Below, in pieces: positions 9,691-18,395 of a stretch of DNA of 64,000 nt; positions within the stretch are counted from its first letter, which is position 1, and each line of letters opens with the position of its first letter. The DNA comes from Ferruginibacter sp. (lineage in GTDB: Bacteria; Bacteroidota; Bacteroidia; Chitinophagales; Chitinophagaceae), in assembly GCA_019638575.1 (NCBI GenBank), contig JAHBTN010000001.1, positions 186,001-250,000 of the forward strand, read 5' to 3'. The position numbers were made by a program, and so were the translations under genes. Under the pieces are notes generated by a model. The model made no database searches. It saw nothing but the letters and a program-made list of their open reading frames with translations, and was not told where the DNA came from.

Positions 9691-9718
9691 AATAGCCTGT
9701 GTAATTGGGCTATTTTTT
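9691..9718 (+). terminator. Intrinsic terminator of the phosphate operon
   Basis: AATAGCC (9691-9697) pairs with GGCTATT (9708-9714), followed by a T run. It lies between the PiT gene and galE. Confidence 0.75.
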
Positions 9719-9732
9719 ATTTTCTTTGCAAC

Positions 9733-10782
9733 ATGAACAAAATATTAGTTACCGGTGGATGTGGTTATATTGGTGCACATACCATTGTAGACCTAATTGA
9801 AAATGGCTTTGAAGTAATATCAGCAGATAACAACAGCCGCAGCAATGAAAATATTTTAGACGCAATTGAAAAAATAACCGGTAAGAAAGTGAAAAATTAC
9901 AAAGTTGACCTTTGTATTTATGATGATGTGGTAGCCATCTTCCAGGAAAACAGGGATATTGCCGGCATCATACATTTTGCAGCTTATAAATCAGTGGGCG
10001 AATCGGTAAAAAAACCTTTACTGTATTTTGAAAATAATTTAAACTCTCTAATTAATATTCTAAAATGTGCTGTTGAATTCAACGTTTCAAATTTTGTTTT
10101 TTCATCTTCCTGCACAGTTTATGGCAATCCTGATAAAATTCCTGTTACTGAAGAAACTCCCATGAAACCGGCCGAATCGGCTTATGGCGCCACCAAGCAA
10201 ATGGGCGAACAAATTATACGGGAAGTAATCAACAGCAGCAGTATAAAAGCGATATTATTACGCTATTTTAATCCGGTAGGCGCTCATCCATCGGCATTAA
10301 TTGGTGAACTGCCATTGGGCAAACCCGAAAACCTGGTGCCGGCCATAACACAAACCGCTATTGGTAAATTACCCATGATGCAGGTTTGGGGCAACGATTA
10401 CGATACCCGTGATGGCAGTTGTGTAAGAGATTATATTCATGTATGCGACATTGCCCATGCTCATATACTGGGGCTTAATTACCTGTTGCAAAATAAAAAT
10501 CAAACAAATTGCGATGTGTTTAACCTGGGCACCGGTAATGGATATACTGTATTGGAAATAATAGATGAATTTGAAAAAGCAAGCGGTACAAAACTTAATT
10601 ATAAAATTGGCCCACGCCGCCCCGGCGATGTGATAGCCATTTATGCCAATAACGATAAAGCCAAAAAACTGTTGGGCTGGAACCCCGAATTTAACCTACA
10701 GCAGATGATGGCTACCGCCTGGAAATGGGAACTAAAACTTAAGGAGGATAATAAACTTAATATCCCCGGTTCTGCAAACTGA
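9733..10782 (+). CDS. galE: UDP-glucose 4-epimerase
   Basis: The 349-residue short-chain dehydrogenase-type epimerase interconverts UDP-glucose and UDP-galactose with bound NAD. It shows the NAD-binding TGGCGYIG motif (Gly8, Gly11, Gly14), the SSS..VYG segment (124-131) and the catalytic Tyr151-x3-Lys155 pair (YGATK). Length is normal for GalE. TTTCTTTG at 9721-9728 differs from the TAnnTTTG element by one base and sits only four bases before the ATG, so the transcript may be nearly leaderless. No other sugar genes are adjacent, so it supplies UDP-galactose from outside a dedicated cluster. Confidence 0.93.
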   Translation: MNKILVTGGCGYIGAHTIVDLIENGFEVISADNNSRSNENILDAIEKITGKKVKNYKVDLCIYDDVVAIFQENRDIAGIIHFAAYKSVGESVKKPLLYFENNLNSLINILKCAVEFNVSNFVFSSSCTVYGNPDKIPVTEETPMKPAESAYGATKQMGEQIIREVINSSSIKAILLRYFNPVGAHPSALIGELPLGKPENLVPAITQTAIGKLPMMQVWGNDYDTRDGSCVRDYIHVCDIAHAHILGLNYLLQNKNQTNCDVFNLGTGNGYTVLEIIDEFEKASGTKLNYKIGPRRPGDVIAIYANNDKAKKLLGWNPEFNLQQMMATAWKWELKLKEDNKLNIPGSAN

Positions 10783-10807
10783 TAAAATTTTAAACCATTT
10801 TACATGC

Positions 10808-10830
10808 AACCCGCTACCGGGTTATATTTT
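10808..10830 (+). terminator. Weak intrinsic terminator after galE
   Basis: AACCCG (10808-10813) pairs with CGGGTT (10818-10823) across CTAC, followed by ATATTTT. The stem is short and the U tract is interrupted. Confidence 0.45.
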
Positions 10831-10958
10831 CGAGTTATTATTTGTATTAGTTGTTTATAATATTGTGAGCAACTTTTTCAATCTCATTTGCCAGCCTGCC
10901 AATCTTTCTTTTACTTTGCGGCAATTCTTATCAACGTTTCAAACTAAATATAATTATC

Positions 10959-11912
10959 ATGCTTAATAATATACAGGTTACTGGTAATAAAGATACCCGA
11001 AGCGGTTTTGGCGATGGCATACTGGAAGCGGCACGTAAAAATGAAAACATTGTAGCACTTACAGCCGACCTTGCAGGTTCATTAAAACTTAATGGTTTTA
11101 TAAAAGAGTTTCCCGAAAGGTTCATACAGTGCGGTATTGCAGAAGCTAATATGATGGGTATAGCTGCAGGTCTAACCATTGGCGGCAAAATTCCCTACAC
11201 ATCAACGTTTGCAAATTTTTCAACCGGCAGGGTGTACGATCAAATACGCCAAAGTATTGCCTATAGCGGTAAAAATGTAAAAATTTGTGCATCGCATGCA
11301 GGCCTAACTTTAGGTGAAGACGGTGCCACACACCAAATACTGGAAGATATAGGTTTAATGAAAATGCTGCCGGGCATGACCGTTATTGTGCCGGCCGATT
11401 ATAACCAAACCAAAGCAGCTACTAAAGCTATAGCCGATTTTGAAGGCCCTGTTTATTTAAGATTTGGCCGCCCCGTATGGCCAATATTTACCAATGAAGC
11501 CGATTTTGTAATTGGCAAAGCACAACAATTGTCGCAGGGTAATGATGTTACTATTTTTGCCTGTGGCCACATGGTTTGGAAAGCAGTGGAAGCTGCCAGG
11601 ATACTGGAAGAAAAAGGAATCAGTACAGAACTTATAAATATTCACACCATAAAACCACTGGATGTGGAAGCTATTGTACAATCAATCAGTAAAACAAAAT
11701 GTGCCGTAACCGCAGAGGAACATAATATTATTGGAGGACTTGGAGATAGTATTGCACAAACTGCAGCAAGGCATTGCCCCATTCCTATTGAATATGTTGG
11801 CACCAACGATACATTTGGCGAAAGTGGTAAACCCATGGAACTGCTAAAAAAATACGGCCTGGATACAGATGACATAGTGGCTGCCGCCCAAAAAGTAATT
11901 GCAAGGAAATAA
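10959..11912 (+). CDS. Transketolase, C-terminal (pyrimidine-binding and C-terminal) subunit
   Basis: The 317-residue protein is the second half of a split transketolase. It contains the pyrimidine-binding domain with the catalytic Glu62 in [15 protein letters not shown], then the C-terminal domain. The thiamine diphosphate-binding GDG half is encoded by a separate subunit in such systems. That partner is not in this window; the upstream neighbour is galE. It acts in the non-oxidative pentose phosphate pathway, moving two-carbon units between sugar phosphates. A DXP-synthase-like or other split ThDP enzyme is less likely because the GRPVWP segment and overall length fit transketolase. Confidence 0.88.
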   Translation: MLNNIQVTGNKDTRSGFGDGILEAARKNENIVALTADLAGSLKLNGFIKEFPERFIQCGIAEANMMGIAAGLTIGGKIPYTSTFANFSTGRVYDQIRQSIAYSGKNVKICASHAGLTLGEDGATHQILEDIGLMKMLPGMTVIVPADYNQTKAATKAIADFEGPVYLRFGRPVWPIFTNEADFVIGKAQQLSQGNDVTIFACGHMVWKAVEAARILEEKGISTELINIHTIKPLDVEAIVQSISKTKCAVTAEEHNIIGGLGDSIAQTAARHCPIPIEYVGTNDTFGESGKPMELLKKYGLDTDDIVAAAQKVIARK

Positions 11913-11931
11913 GAGAATTAAACTTTTACAC

Positions 11932-12012
11932 AAAAAACCAATCTCAGTTTAGCCCGGCAGTTTAGTTTATTTAATTAAATTGCCTGAACGGAAAATGTGA
12001 GATTGGTTTTTT
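11932..12012 (+). repeat. Long inverted repeat, probable branched terminator before the sigma gene
   Basis: A perfect 15-base arm (AAAAAACCAATCTCA, 11932-11946) pairs with its complement at 11998-12012. The 51-base interior holds a smaller hairpin (GGCA...TGCC). The right arm ends in six T residues, so the structure can act as an intrinsic terminator for the transketolase gene. The arm-loop size is unusually large for that role. It ends 15 bases before the sigma-factor ATG. Confidence 0.65.
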
Positions 12013-12027
12013 ATTTGCTCGACCACT

Positions 12028-12579
12028 ATGACTGAAAATATTGACGATAAGGAACTACTTGAGCAGTTTAAGCAGCCTGCAACCAAAGAACGCAGCTTTA
12101 CGCTCATCATAAAAAAATACCAGGAAAAATTGTATTGGCATATACGCCGTATGGTGGTAAACCACGAAGATGCCAATGATGTATTGCAAAATATGTTCAT
12201 AAAAGTTTGGAATGCATTGGAAAACTTTAGGGAAGACAGCCAGCTGTACACCTGGCTTTACCGTATAGCCACCAACGAAAGCCTTAGTTTCCTGGAAAAG
12301 GAAAAAAGAAAGGCCTCCGTTTCTTTAAGTGATGTAGAAACCGGGTTAAGCAATAAACTAAGGGCTGAAAAAAATTTTGATGCCAATAAACTGGAATGGA
12401 AATTACAGGCAGCCATTCAAAAACTGCCCGAAAAACAAAGAGTGGTTTTTAACCTAAGGTATTTTGATGAAATGCCATACGAAAAAATGAGTAAAGTGCT
12501 TGAAACCAGCGAGGGAGCTTTAAAAGCAAGTTATCATCACGCAGTAAAAAAAATTGAAGATTATATATTGAATAGTTAA
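12028..12579 (+). CDS. ECF-type RNA polymerase sigma factor
   Basis: The 183-residue product has the two-domain layout of extracytoplasmic-function sigma factors. Region 2 includes DANDVLQNMFIKVWNALENF and YTWLYRIATNESLSFL; region 4 includes LPEKQRVVFNLRYFDEMPYE and a helix-turn-helix segment SEGALKASYHHAVKKI. It is followed at 34 bases by a one-span membrane protein and then a periplasmic protein, the usual sigma/anti-sigma arrangement. It should direct RNA polymerase to an envelope-response regulon, which cannot be named from the sequence. The long inverted repeat lies immediately upstream. Confidence 0.92.
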   Translation: MTENIDDKELLEQFKQPATKERSFTLIIKKYQEKLYWHIRRMVVNHEDANDVLQNMFIKVWNALENFREDSQLYTWLYRIATNESLSFLEKEKRKASVSLSDVETGLSNKLRAEKNFDANKLEWKLQAAIQKLPEKQRVVFNLRYFDEMPYEKMSKVLETSEGALKASYHHAVKKIEDYILNS

Positions 12580-12613
12580 ACTTAAGGCAAAAAAATCAGT
12601 CAGAATAAGACAG

Positions 12614-13357
12614 ATGGAAAATAAAGATTACATATTGAACGAATTAATGGAACTGAGTAAAATTGTTGCTTCCATCAATAAGGTTAATGTATTTACCGTG
12701 CCGGATGGTTATTTTGCTTTTTTGCCTGATGATATAATGTTGGGCATTAAAACCGAAAACGGTTTAGCGGGCAGCACAACTGCTGCCACCGGTGCCGATT
12801 TACCGGCGGGGTATTTTGATTCATTGGCTGATAACATAATGCAAAAGATAAAAGCTGGGCAAACTGATACAGCATTAGAAGAAATAAAGGCTTTATCGCC
12901 CATGCTTTATAACATACAAAACAAAAATGTTTTTGATGTACCTGTAGGATATTTTAATAATACAGCTACAGAAATCCTGGAAAAGGCCAGGCCCAAAGCC
13001 AAATTGGTTCATATCCAAAAACGAAGCAGTACATTTTTTAAATATGCAGTGGCTGCAGTTTTTACCGGGGCAATGGCAATGGCTGTTTTTAAATTTACCG
13101 GCAACAGCAATAAAAACTTATTGCCCGAATATGTAAAAACGGGTATGCAGATAAATGATGTAGATGGCGAACTATCAAAAATTTCGGATGCAGATATTGT
13201 AAAATACCTTGAAGAAACCGGTACTGATGTAAAAGCAGCTATTGTGGCTAATAGTATCGACAATAACGAACTGCCATCCCAGGATGATTATTTACAGGAT
13301 GAAAAAGCTTTAGATAAATATCTCAACAGCATAAATATTGATGATTTAACAAATTAA
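12614..13357 (+). CDS. Anti-sigma-like membrane protein with three VPxGYF repeats
   Basis: This 247-residue protein has one membrane span at about residues 137-155 (FFKYAVAAVFTGAMAMAVFKF). The N-terminal, presumably cytoplasmic, half holds three diverged copies of a short motif: VPDGYFAFLPDDIM, LPAGYFDSLADNIM and VPVGYFNNTATEIL. The C-terminal, presumably periplasmic, part is acidic. Position directly after the ECF sigma gene suggests an anti-sigma role, but there is no recognisable zinc-binding anti-sigma HxxxCxxC motif. It ends eight bases before the next gene, so the three genes are probably one operon. Confidence 0.75.
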   Translation: MENKDYILNELMELSKIVASINKVNVFTVPDGYFAFLPDDIMLGIKTENGLAGSTTAATGADLPAGYFDSLADNIMQKIKAGQTDTALEEIKALSPMLYNIQNKNVFDVPVGYFNNTATEILEKARPKAKLVHIQKRSSTFFKYAVAAVFTGAMAMAVFKFTGNSNKNLLPEYVKTGMQINDVDGELSKISDADIVKYLEETGTDVKAAIVANSIDNNELPSQDDYLQDEKALDKYLNSINIDDLTN

Positions 13358-13364
13358 AATCAAG

Positions 13365-13781
13365 ATGAAAAAATATTTACTCATACTATTTATTTTATCC
13401 GGCAGTTGCTTCAGCGCCTTTGCTCAAGACAACAATACCGGTAACGAAACAACAAGGCAGGAAAAGATTCAAGCCCTTTATGTAGCTTATGTAACTCAGC
13501 AATTACAGCTATCACCCGACGAAGCACAAAAATTCTGGCCTGTACACAGTCAGTTTATTTCCGAAATAAGAGCAATTAAAAAAGATTTGCCTGAACTGGA
13601 TCAACAACAGGCACGCCTGGATATAAAAAAGAGATACCTTAATAGTTTTAATAAGATAATTGGCCCCAATCGCTGTGAACGTTTCTTTCGCCTGGAAAGC
13701 GAATTCAGGAAAAAACTAATAGACAAGATAAATAATAACCCCAGGCAAAACCAGCGGCCAAGAATTAGGCGTGGTGGATAG
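13365..13781 (+). CDS. Periplasmic helical protein, possible Spy/CpxP-like partner of the sigma system
   Basis: The 138-residue product has a signal peptide (MKKYLLILFILSGSCFSAFA) and then a mostly helical, charged body. LQLSPDEAQKFWPVHSQF resembles the LTxxQ-type repeat of Spy/CpxP envelope-stress proteins in layout, though not by exact motif. The C-terminus is Arg/Asn/Gln-rich. It is the third gene of the sigma operon and is followed by a strong terminator. A role in sensing or buffering misfolded envelope proteins is inferred from context only. Confidence 0.7.
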   Translation: MKKYLLILFILSGSCFSAFAQDNNTGNETTRQEKIQALYVAYVTQQLQLSPDEAQKFWPVHSQFISEIRAIKKDLPELDQQQARLDIKKRYLNSFNKIIGPNRCERFFRLESEFRKKLIDKINNNPRQNQRPRIRRGG

Positions 13782-13808
13782 TTCATCAGTTTTTCATACT
13801 TATATATC

Positions 13809-13846
13809 AAAACCTCCTGTTCATTTTAGCAACAGGAGGTTTTTTT
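13809..13846 (+). terminator. Strong intrinsic terminator of the sigma operon
   Basis: AAAACCTCCTGTT (13809-13821) pairs with AACAGGAGGTTTT (13831-13843) over a 9-base loop, and T residues continue to 13846. Confidence 0.9.
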
Positions 13847-13908
13847 ATATTTTTCAAAAGACGGCTTCTTCAATATACTAACCTGTAATCTTGCTCATAT
13901 TTAGATGT

Positions 13909-13916
13909 TACCTTTG
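13909..13916 (+). promoter_or_regulatory. -7 promoter element for the two-component operon
   Basis: TACCTTTG matches TAnnTTTG exactly, 14 bases before the ATG at 13930. It lies downstream of an alternative in-frame ATG near 13891-13905, so it argues for the later start. Confidence 0.65.
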
Positions 13917-13929
13917 CTTAACAATTAAT

Positions 13930-14916
13930 ATGGCAGTTAAAACAATTAAACTACGCTCTATTTTTATTCTATACTGGTTCTTGCTGGCCTATATCCTGGC
14001 GGCATTAATCTGGTGGTTTATTGCGCTTAAAAGGCAAAACAGCCAAATGGCAAAATATAAAACAGAACAACTGCAAAAATCGGGCAGTACTGATCCATTG
14101 GCTTATAATAAGATTACCGCTATGGAAAAAAGAAAATCGGCACAATACCTGGGAGAGGGCATTACATTTTTTTTGCTGATAATTGCCGGTGCCGTGTTTG
14201 TTTACAGGGCCGTACGGCGAGAACTGAAGATAAGCAGGCAGCAACAACACTTTATGATGGCCATTACACATGAGTTAAAGACACCAATTTCTGTAGCCAA
14301 ACTTAATTTAGAAACCATGCAAAAGCATAAGCTGGATGAACAGCAACAGCAACGGCTTTTGAAAAATACGCTGGAAGAAACTAACCGGCTTAATGCTCTT
14401 TGCAATAACATGCTGTTATCTTCTCAAATTGAAGCCGGTGGTTACCGCCTTACTGCCGAAGAAACAAACATAAGCGAACTGGTAACTAAATGTGTACAGG
14501 ATTTTGTGGTACGTTATCCACAACAAAAAATAATTTTTGATATAACACCCGGCATATTCCTGGAAGGCGACAGGATGCTGCTGCAGATGCTGGTAAATAA
14601 CCTGGTTGATAATGCCATAAAATACAGTAACAAAGATGCACAGGTAACTGTGTTGTTAACTGAAAACAATAACCAGATAAACTTACTGGTAAAAGACGAA
14701 GGCAAAGGCATTGCCCCGCAAGAAAAAGAAAAAATATTCAGTAAATTTTACCGTACCGGCAATGCAGCTACAAAAGCAGCTAAAGGTACCGGGCTTGGGC
14801 TTTATCTTGTAAAAAAAATAGCCACTCAGCACAATGCAACTATTGCTGTTACTGATAATATGCCTACAGGCAGTATTTTTACAATTACATTACACTCATC
14901 AATACAAAAGATTTAA
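13930..14916 (+). CDS. Two-component sensor histidine kinase
   Basis: The 328-residue membrane kinase has two spans (about 11-32 and 77-93) enclosing a short periplasmic loop, followed by a HisKA domain with the phospho-acceptor His114 in AITHELKTPISVAKL. The ATPase domain shows NLVDNAIKYS (N box), DEGKGIAP (G1) and GTGLGLYLVKK (G2). Start choice rests on the exact promoter element just upstream. It ends seven bases before the response regulator, so the pair is co-expressed. The signal is unknown; the periplasmic loop is small (about 45 residues) with no known sensor fold. Confidence 0.92.
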   Translation: MAVKTIKLRSIFILYWFLLAYILAALIWWFIALKRQNSQMAKYKTEQLQKSGSTDPLAYNKITAMEKRKSAQYLGEGITFFLLIIAGAVFVYRAVRRELKISRQQQHFMMAITHELKTPISVAKLNLETMQKHKLDEQQQQRLLKNTLEETNRLNALCNNMLLSSQIEAGGYRLTAEETNISELVTKCVQDFVVRYPQQKIIFDITPGIFLEGDRMLLQMLVNNLVDNAIKYSNKDAQVTVLLTENNNQINLLVKDEGKGIAPQEKEKIFSKFYRTGNAATKAAKGTGLGLYLVKKIATQHNATIAVTDNMPTGSIFTITLHSSIQKI

Positions 14917-14922
14917 TAAGAA

Positions 14923-15630
14923 ATGACGGAAAAAAAATTTTCGATATTGCTGGTAGAAGATGAAGAAAACTTACAGGAAGCTTTAAAACTGAACCTGGAA
15001 CTGGAAGGCTATGAAATTACAAGCGCTTATGATGGCGCACAGGCGCTGGAAGCTGTACAAAAAGAATTTTTTAACCTGATTATTTTGGATATTATGCTGC
15101 CCGAAGTGGATGGCATTACGGTTTGCGAAACCATAAGGCTTAGCAATCCCGATATACCCATTCTTATCTTAAGTGCAAAAAACAGCAGTGCCGACAGGGT
15201 GATGGGGTTAAAAAAAGGCGCCGACGATTACCTTACCAAACCATTTAACCTGGAAGAATTATTACTAAGGGTAAATAACCTCATCAAAAAAAGCGAACGC
15301 CTCAACAGCAAACAACCATTACCCGAAATTTACAGCTTTGGAAAAAACAAGATAGATTTTAAAGCATCAGAAGCATATACTAAAAGCGGCGCTAAAATAT
15401 CGCTCACAAAAAAAGAAATTATGCTGCTGAAACTGCTTATCGAAAACAAGAATGAAGTGGTTACCCGTGAAAAAATATTACAGGTAGTGTGGGGTTATAA
15501 TGTGTATCCAACCACACGTACTATTGATAATTTCATACTCAACTTTCGTAAATATTTTGAGCAAGACAGTCGTGACCCTGAGTATTTTCACGCAGTACGG
15601 GGCGCCGGGTACAAGTTTACGGCAGTTTAA
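14923..15630 (+). CDS. OmpR/PhoB-type response regulator
   Basis: The 235-residue protein has a receiver domain with the acidic pocket VEDEE (11-15), phospho-acceptor Asp56 in LIILDIMLP and the conserved Lys106 in LTKPFN. A winged-helix DNA-binding domain follows from about 135 (SLTKKEIMLLKLLIENK ... TRTIDNFILNFRKYFE). It is the target of the kinase encoded upstream. Its stop codon overlaps that of batD on the other strand within a TTAA tetramer, leaving no room for a terminator between the convergent genes. Confidence 0.94.
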   Translation: MTEKKFSILLVEDEENLQEALKLNLELEGYEITSAYDGAQALEAVQKEFFNLIILDIMLPEVDGITVCETIRLSNPDIPILILSAKNSSADRVMGLKKGADDYLTKPFNLEELLLRVNNLIKKSERLNSKQPLPEIYSFGKNKIDFKASEAYTKSGAKISLTKKEIMLLKLLIENKNEVVTREKILQVVWGYNVYPTTRTIDNFILNFRKYFEQDSRDPEYFHAVRGAGYKFTAV

Positions 15631-17519
15631 ATATGGTATGTTTCCAACAGGCTGATAACATCGTTTGTACGATTGTACATTTCTTTCATCTTTTCGGTAT
15701 GGGCAAAAGGTGTGTACAGCTCAAACTCTATCTCATCAATTAATGTATAAAGCTGCCGGGCTGTTTCGTTGGCGATACCTTTTTTATCAACCTGCTCAAT
15801 TATTTTTTTCTTATCCAGTTCTTCGGGGGCAATGGAGAATTTTTTTGACAGGTATTTTTTCAATCCTTCATTTAACGATTTGTAAAATGCCGTACCATCT
15901 GCCTTTACAAGCTGTTCTTCGGCATCTTTTAATGGGTTTTGCCAACTATCTGTAATTTTTTCAACAGGCATGTCATCGGTTTCCTGTTCGGCAATTTTAG
16001 ATTCTGCAACTTTTCTTTCCTGCCGGCTGTCGAATTTAAGCCATACAATAAGGCCTATAATTATAAGTGCAGCAATTAGGCTTACCACCCTTAACCTGTT
16101 ATTGAAAAATCTTGTAAGGAAATTACCGGTTGTGCCGGGTTTATTGTTTACAAAAACACTTTTGGGTTTGCCCGTACCTTTTGTTACGGTTAAAACAATA
16201 GGTTTGGTTGATATAGTTTTATATGCAGCATCGTGGCTGTTGAAATAAACAAAATTCACAGCAGGAATTGTATAGGTGCCGGCTATTGAAGCTGTAAAAG
16301 GAAATTCAAAAATTTTTCTTCCACTTACCGGAACAATGTTTTTATTATAATCATCTGTCGCTTTTGAGTCAAAGCCTTCAATACCTGCAGGCCAATTTAT
16401 ATCCGGTGCATTTACCATTTGCAGGTTACCCTGCCCGCCGATAACGATTGCCAGTTTACCGGCATCATCTGTAGTAAATTTATCTTTTTGTACCTGCGCT
16501 GTTATTTCAAACTTACCAACGGCTCCTTTAAAATTTACCGGCTTGTTCAATTCTGGTAATGGTTTAACCAATAAACTTAATGGCTTATTTTTTAAAATCA
16601 CTTTATGATCTTCCATACCCTCGGCCGGAATTCCTTCGCCAGTAAAATCTTTCAGCAAATCATCAAAAAAATCGCCTTGCCTGTTTGCATATCCCGCTTT
16701 AATAAAGTGTACATTATTTTCTATTTCTGCAGTGCCTAAATCAAGTGTGCCGGGCAGTAACGGATAAAGTTGCACTTTACGCAAAGTGTACACATTATAT
16801 TCCCGACCATTATATTTTTCTACATGAAAATTCAAATCATTTGGCTGTTGCAGGTCAATAACAGAAAACCCGTTAAAAGAAGGGTTTTTAATCATGTTGC
16901 TTTCGCTTTTTAAACGGGTGTATAGTTTAAAGGTGGCTACCACAGGCTCCCCTACGTAACAAGATGTTTTATCAACCTCGGCACGAATAAACATGTTTTT
17001 ATTTATTTTCTCAAGTGGATTTTCACCTTTATTTAAAATATAATCTTTGTATTCGGCAGGTGAAGCCGGTTCATCAAAAGGGTTAAAATTATTGAATGGA
17101 GAAAATGGTGTGGCAGCGCCAGCATTGTTGTTATTACTATTAGCTGTTACTTTAATATTTACCGGGTTGCTTTTATAATTTGATCCGTCGGCTATAGCAA
17201 TGGCAGATGGTATTGTAAAATTTCCTGTGCCCTTTGGTTTTAATATAAAATTTAGTGCTACATATTTTTTTACTACTCCATTTATCATACTCATTCCGCT
17301 TTCCTGGTTGGGGCCACTTACAATAACAAAATCTTTCAAAACAGGTGGATTTATCTGTTGAACTTCTTTTGCATTTTCAACCATTAATTTCAACTGTGTG
17401 TATTCATCTTTTCCTATTTCGGCAGGCGAAACAGAAGCAGTGAACTTTACCTGGGCCTTAACTGCTAAAAAGGAAAATAAAAATATTAACGGGAATATCT
17501 TTTGTAAAACTGCTTGCAT
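15627..17519 (-). CDS. batD: BatD-family membrane protein
   Basis: The 630-residue protein has a signal peptide (MQAVLQKIFPLIFLFSFLAVKA), long beta-rich periplasmic BatD repeats (residues about 25-440), one membrane span near 475-495 (VVSLIAALIIIGLIVWL) and a helical cytoplasmic tail. BatD usually travels with BatA/BatB VWA proteins and MoxR ATPase genes in the Bacteroidota aerotolerance operon; none of them is next to it here. The start was taken at the ATG just downstream of an exact TATTTTTG element; the longer non-ATG start would include the promoter. The tail's BatD identity is less certain than the N-terminal part. Confidence 0.88.
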   Translation of the reverse strand: MQAVLQKIFPLIFLFSFLAVKAQVKFTASVSPAEIGKDEYTQLKLMVENAKEVQQINPPVLKDFVIVSGPNQESGMSMINGVVKKYVALNFILKPKGTGNFTIPSAIAIADGSNYKSNPVNIKVTANSNNNNAGAATPFSPFNNFNPFDEPASPAEYKDYILNKGENPLEKINKNMFIRAEVDKTSCYVGEPVVATFKLYTRLKSESNMIKNPSFNGFSVIDLQQPNDLNFHVEKYNGREYNVYTLRKVQLYPLLPGTLDLGTAEIENNVHFIKAGYANRQGDFFDDLLKDFTGEGIPAEGMEDHKVILKNKPLSLLVKPLPELNKPVNFKGAVGKFEITAQVQKDKFTTDDAGKLAIVIGGQGNLQMVNAPDINWPAGIEGFDSKATDDYNKNIVPVSGRKIFEFPFTASIAGTYTIPAVNFVYFNSHDAAYKTISTKPIVLTVTKGTGKPKSVFVNNKPGTTGNFLTRFFNNRLRVVSLIAALIIIGLIVWLKFDSRQERKVAESKIAEQETDDMPVEKITDSWQNPLKDAEEQLVKADGTAFYKSLNEGLKKYLSKKFSIAPEELDKKKIIEQVDKKGIANETARQLYTLIDEIEFELYTPFAHTEKMKEMYNRTNDVISLLETYHI

Positions 17520-17530
17520 ATTGATTAATA

Positions 17531-17538
17531 CAAAAATA
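17531..17538 (-). promoter_or_regulatory. -7 promoter element for batD
   Basis: On the minus strand TATTTTTG matches TAnnTTTG exactly and lies 11 bases before the batD ATG. Confidence 0.55.
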
Positions 17539-17602
17539 AAGTTTTGCAAACAGCCATTTTAAAATGAAAAGTATAAACGGGTAAATGATTTGTTAAACTA
17601 AT

Positions 17603-18310
17603 TTACAAATCTCCTAACTGTGGCCTTATTATAATTTCTTCTACGCAGGCTTGTGGGCTTAAATGTGCGGCAGCATATATCATCTTAGCCACATCCGCAG
17701 CCTCCATTATCCTTGCAGTATCTATATTGCTGCCACTCCAGCTATCAGTATAGGCAGCACCCGGTAAAACATGTGTAACTTTTATATTGTAGGGTTTCAT
17801 TTCTTCCCTAAGGTTTTTGCTAAACCCATACAAGGCAAATTTGCTGATACTGTAAGCGCCACCATTTTCATAAGCAGCCAGGGATGCTATGGAGCAGATA
17901 TTGAAAATATGCCCGCTTTTTACCTTCATCATGTAAGGCAGCAATAGCCTTGTTAAATGATACGCACCATACAGGTTTACCTCTATCATTTTTTCAAGAG
18001 TGCCTTCTGCTTCATTATGTACGCTTCCGGGATAAAATATACCGGCATTATTCACCAGCACATCAATGCGATCAGTAATTTGCAACACCTGTTTTACAAA
18101 ACCGTTAACCGATTGCCTGTCTGCCACATCGCAGGCGATGGCATGCATACTTGTACGGGGAAACCGCCCTTGCAACTCTTTGGCAGTATTTTCTAATTCA
18201 TTGCTATTTCTTGCACATATAAAAAAACTATGTCCCTGCTTATCGGCTGCAAATATTTCGGCTATTGATTTGCCTAATCCTTTTGATGCGCCTGTTATAA
18301 TTATGTTCAT
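17603..18310 (-). CDS. Short-chain dehydrogenase/reductase
   Basis: The 235-residue protein shows the SDR cofactor motif TGASKGLGKS (TGxxxGxG, from residue 6), the NNAG motif, and the catalytic Ser and YSISK (Tyr-x3-Lys) motif. The closest subfamily by look is the sepiapterin-reductase/3-oxoacyl-ACP-reductase group, but the substrate cannot be named. It is cytoplasmic. The gene is divergent from yjjG and lies 83 bases upstream of the batD start on the same strand, so an operon with batD is possible but not shown. Confidence 0.88.
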   Translation of the reverse strand: MNIIITGASKGLGKSIAEIFAADKQGHSFFICARNSNELENTAKELQGRFPRTSMHAIACDVADRQSVNGFVKQVLQITDRIDVLVNNAGIFYPGSVHNEAEGTLEKMIEVNLYGAYHLTRLLLPYMMKVKSGHIFNICSIASLAAYENGGAYSISKFALYGFSKNLREEMKPYNIKVTHVLPGAAYTDSWSGSNIDTARIMEAADVAKMIYAAAHLSPQACVEEIIIRPQLGDL

Positions 18311-18395
18311 ATTTTTTTTAATTCAGTATCTTGCAATGATAAGCAATATCGGCTTAGATAACAATCACAAAAATTAAATTTACAGCCGGCAAATT

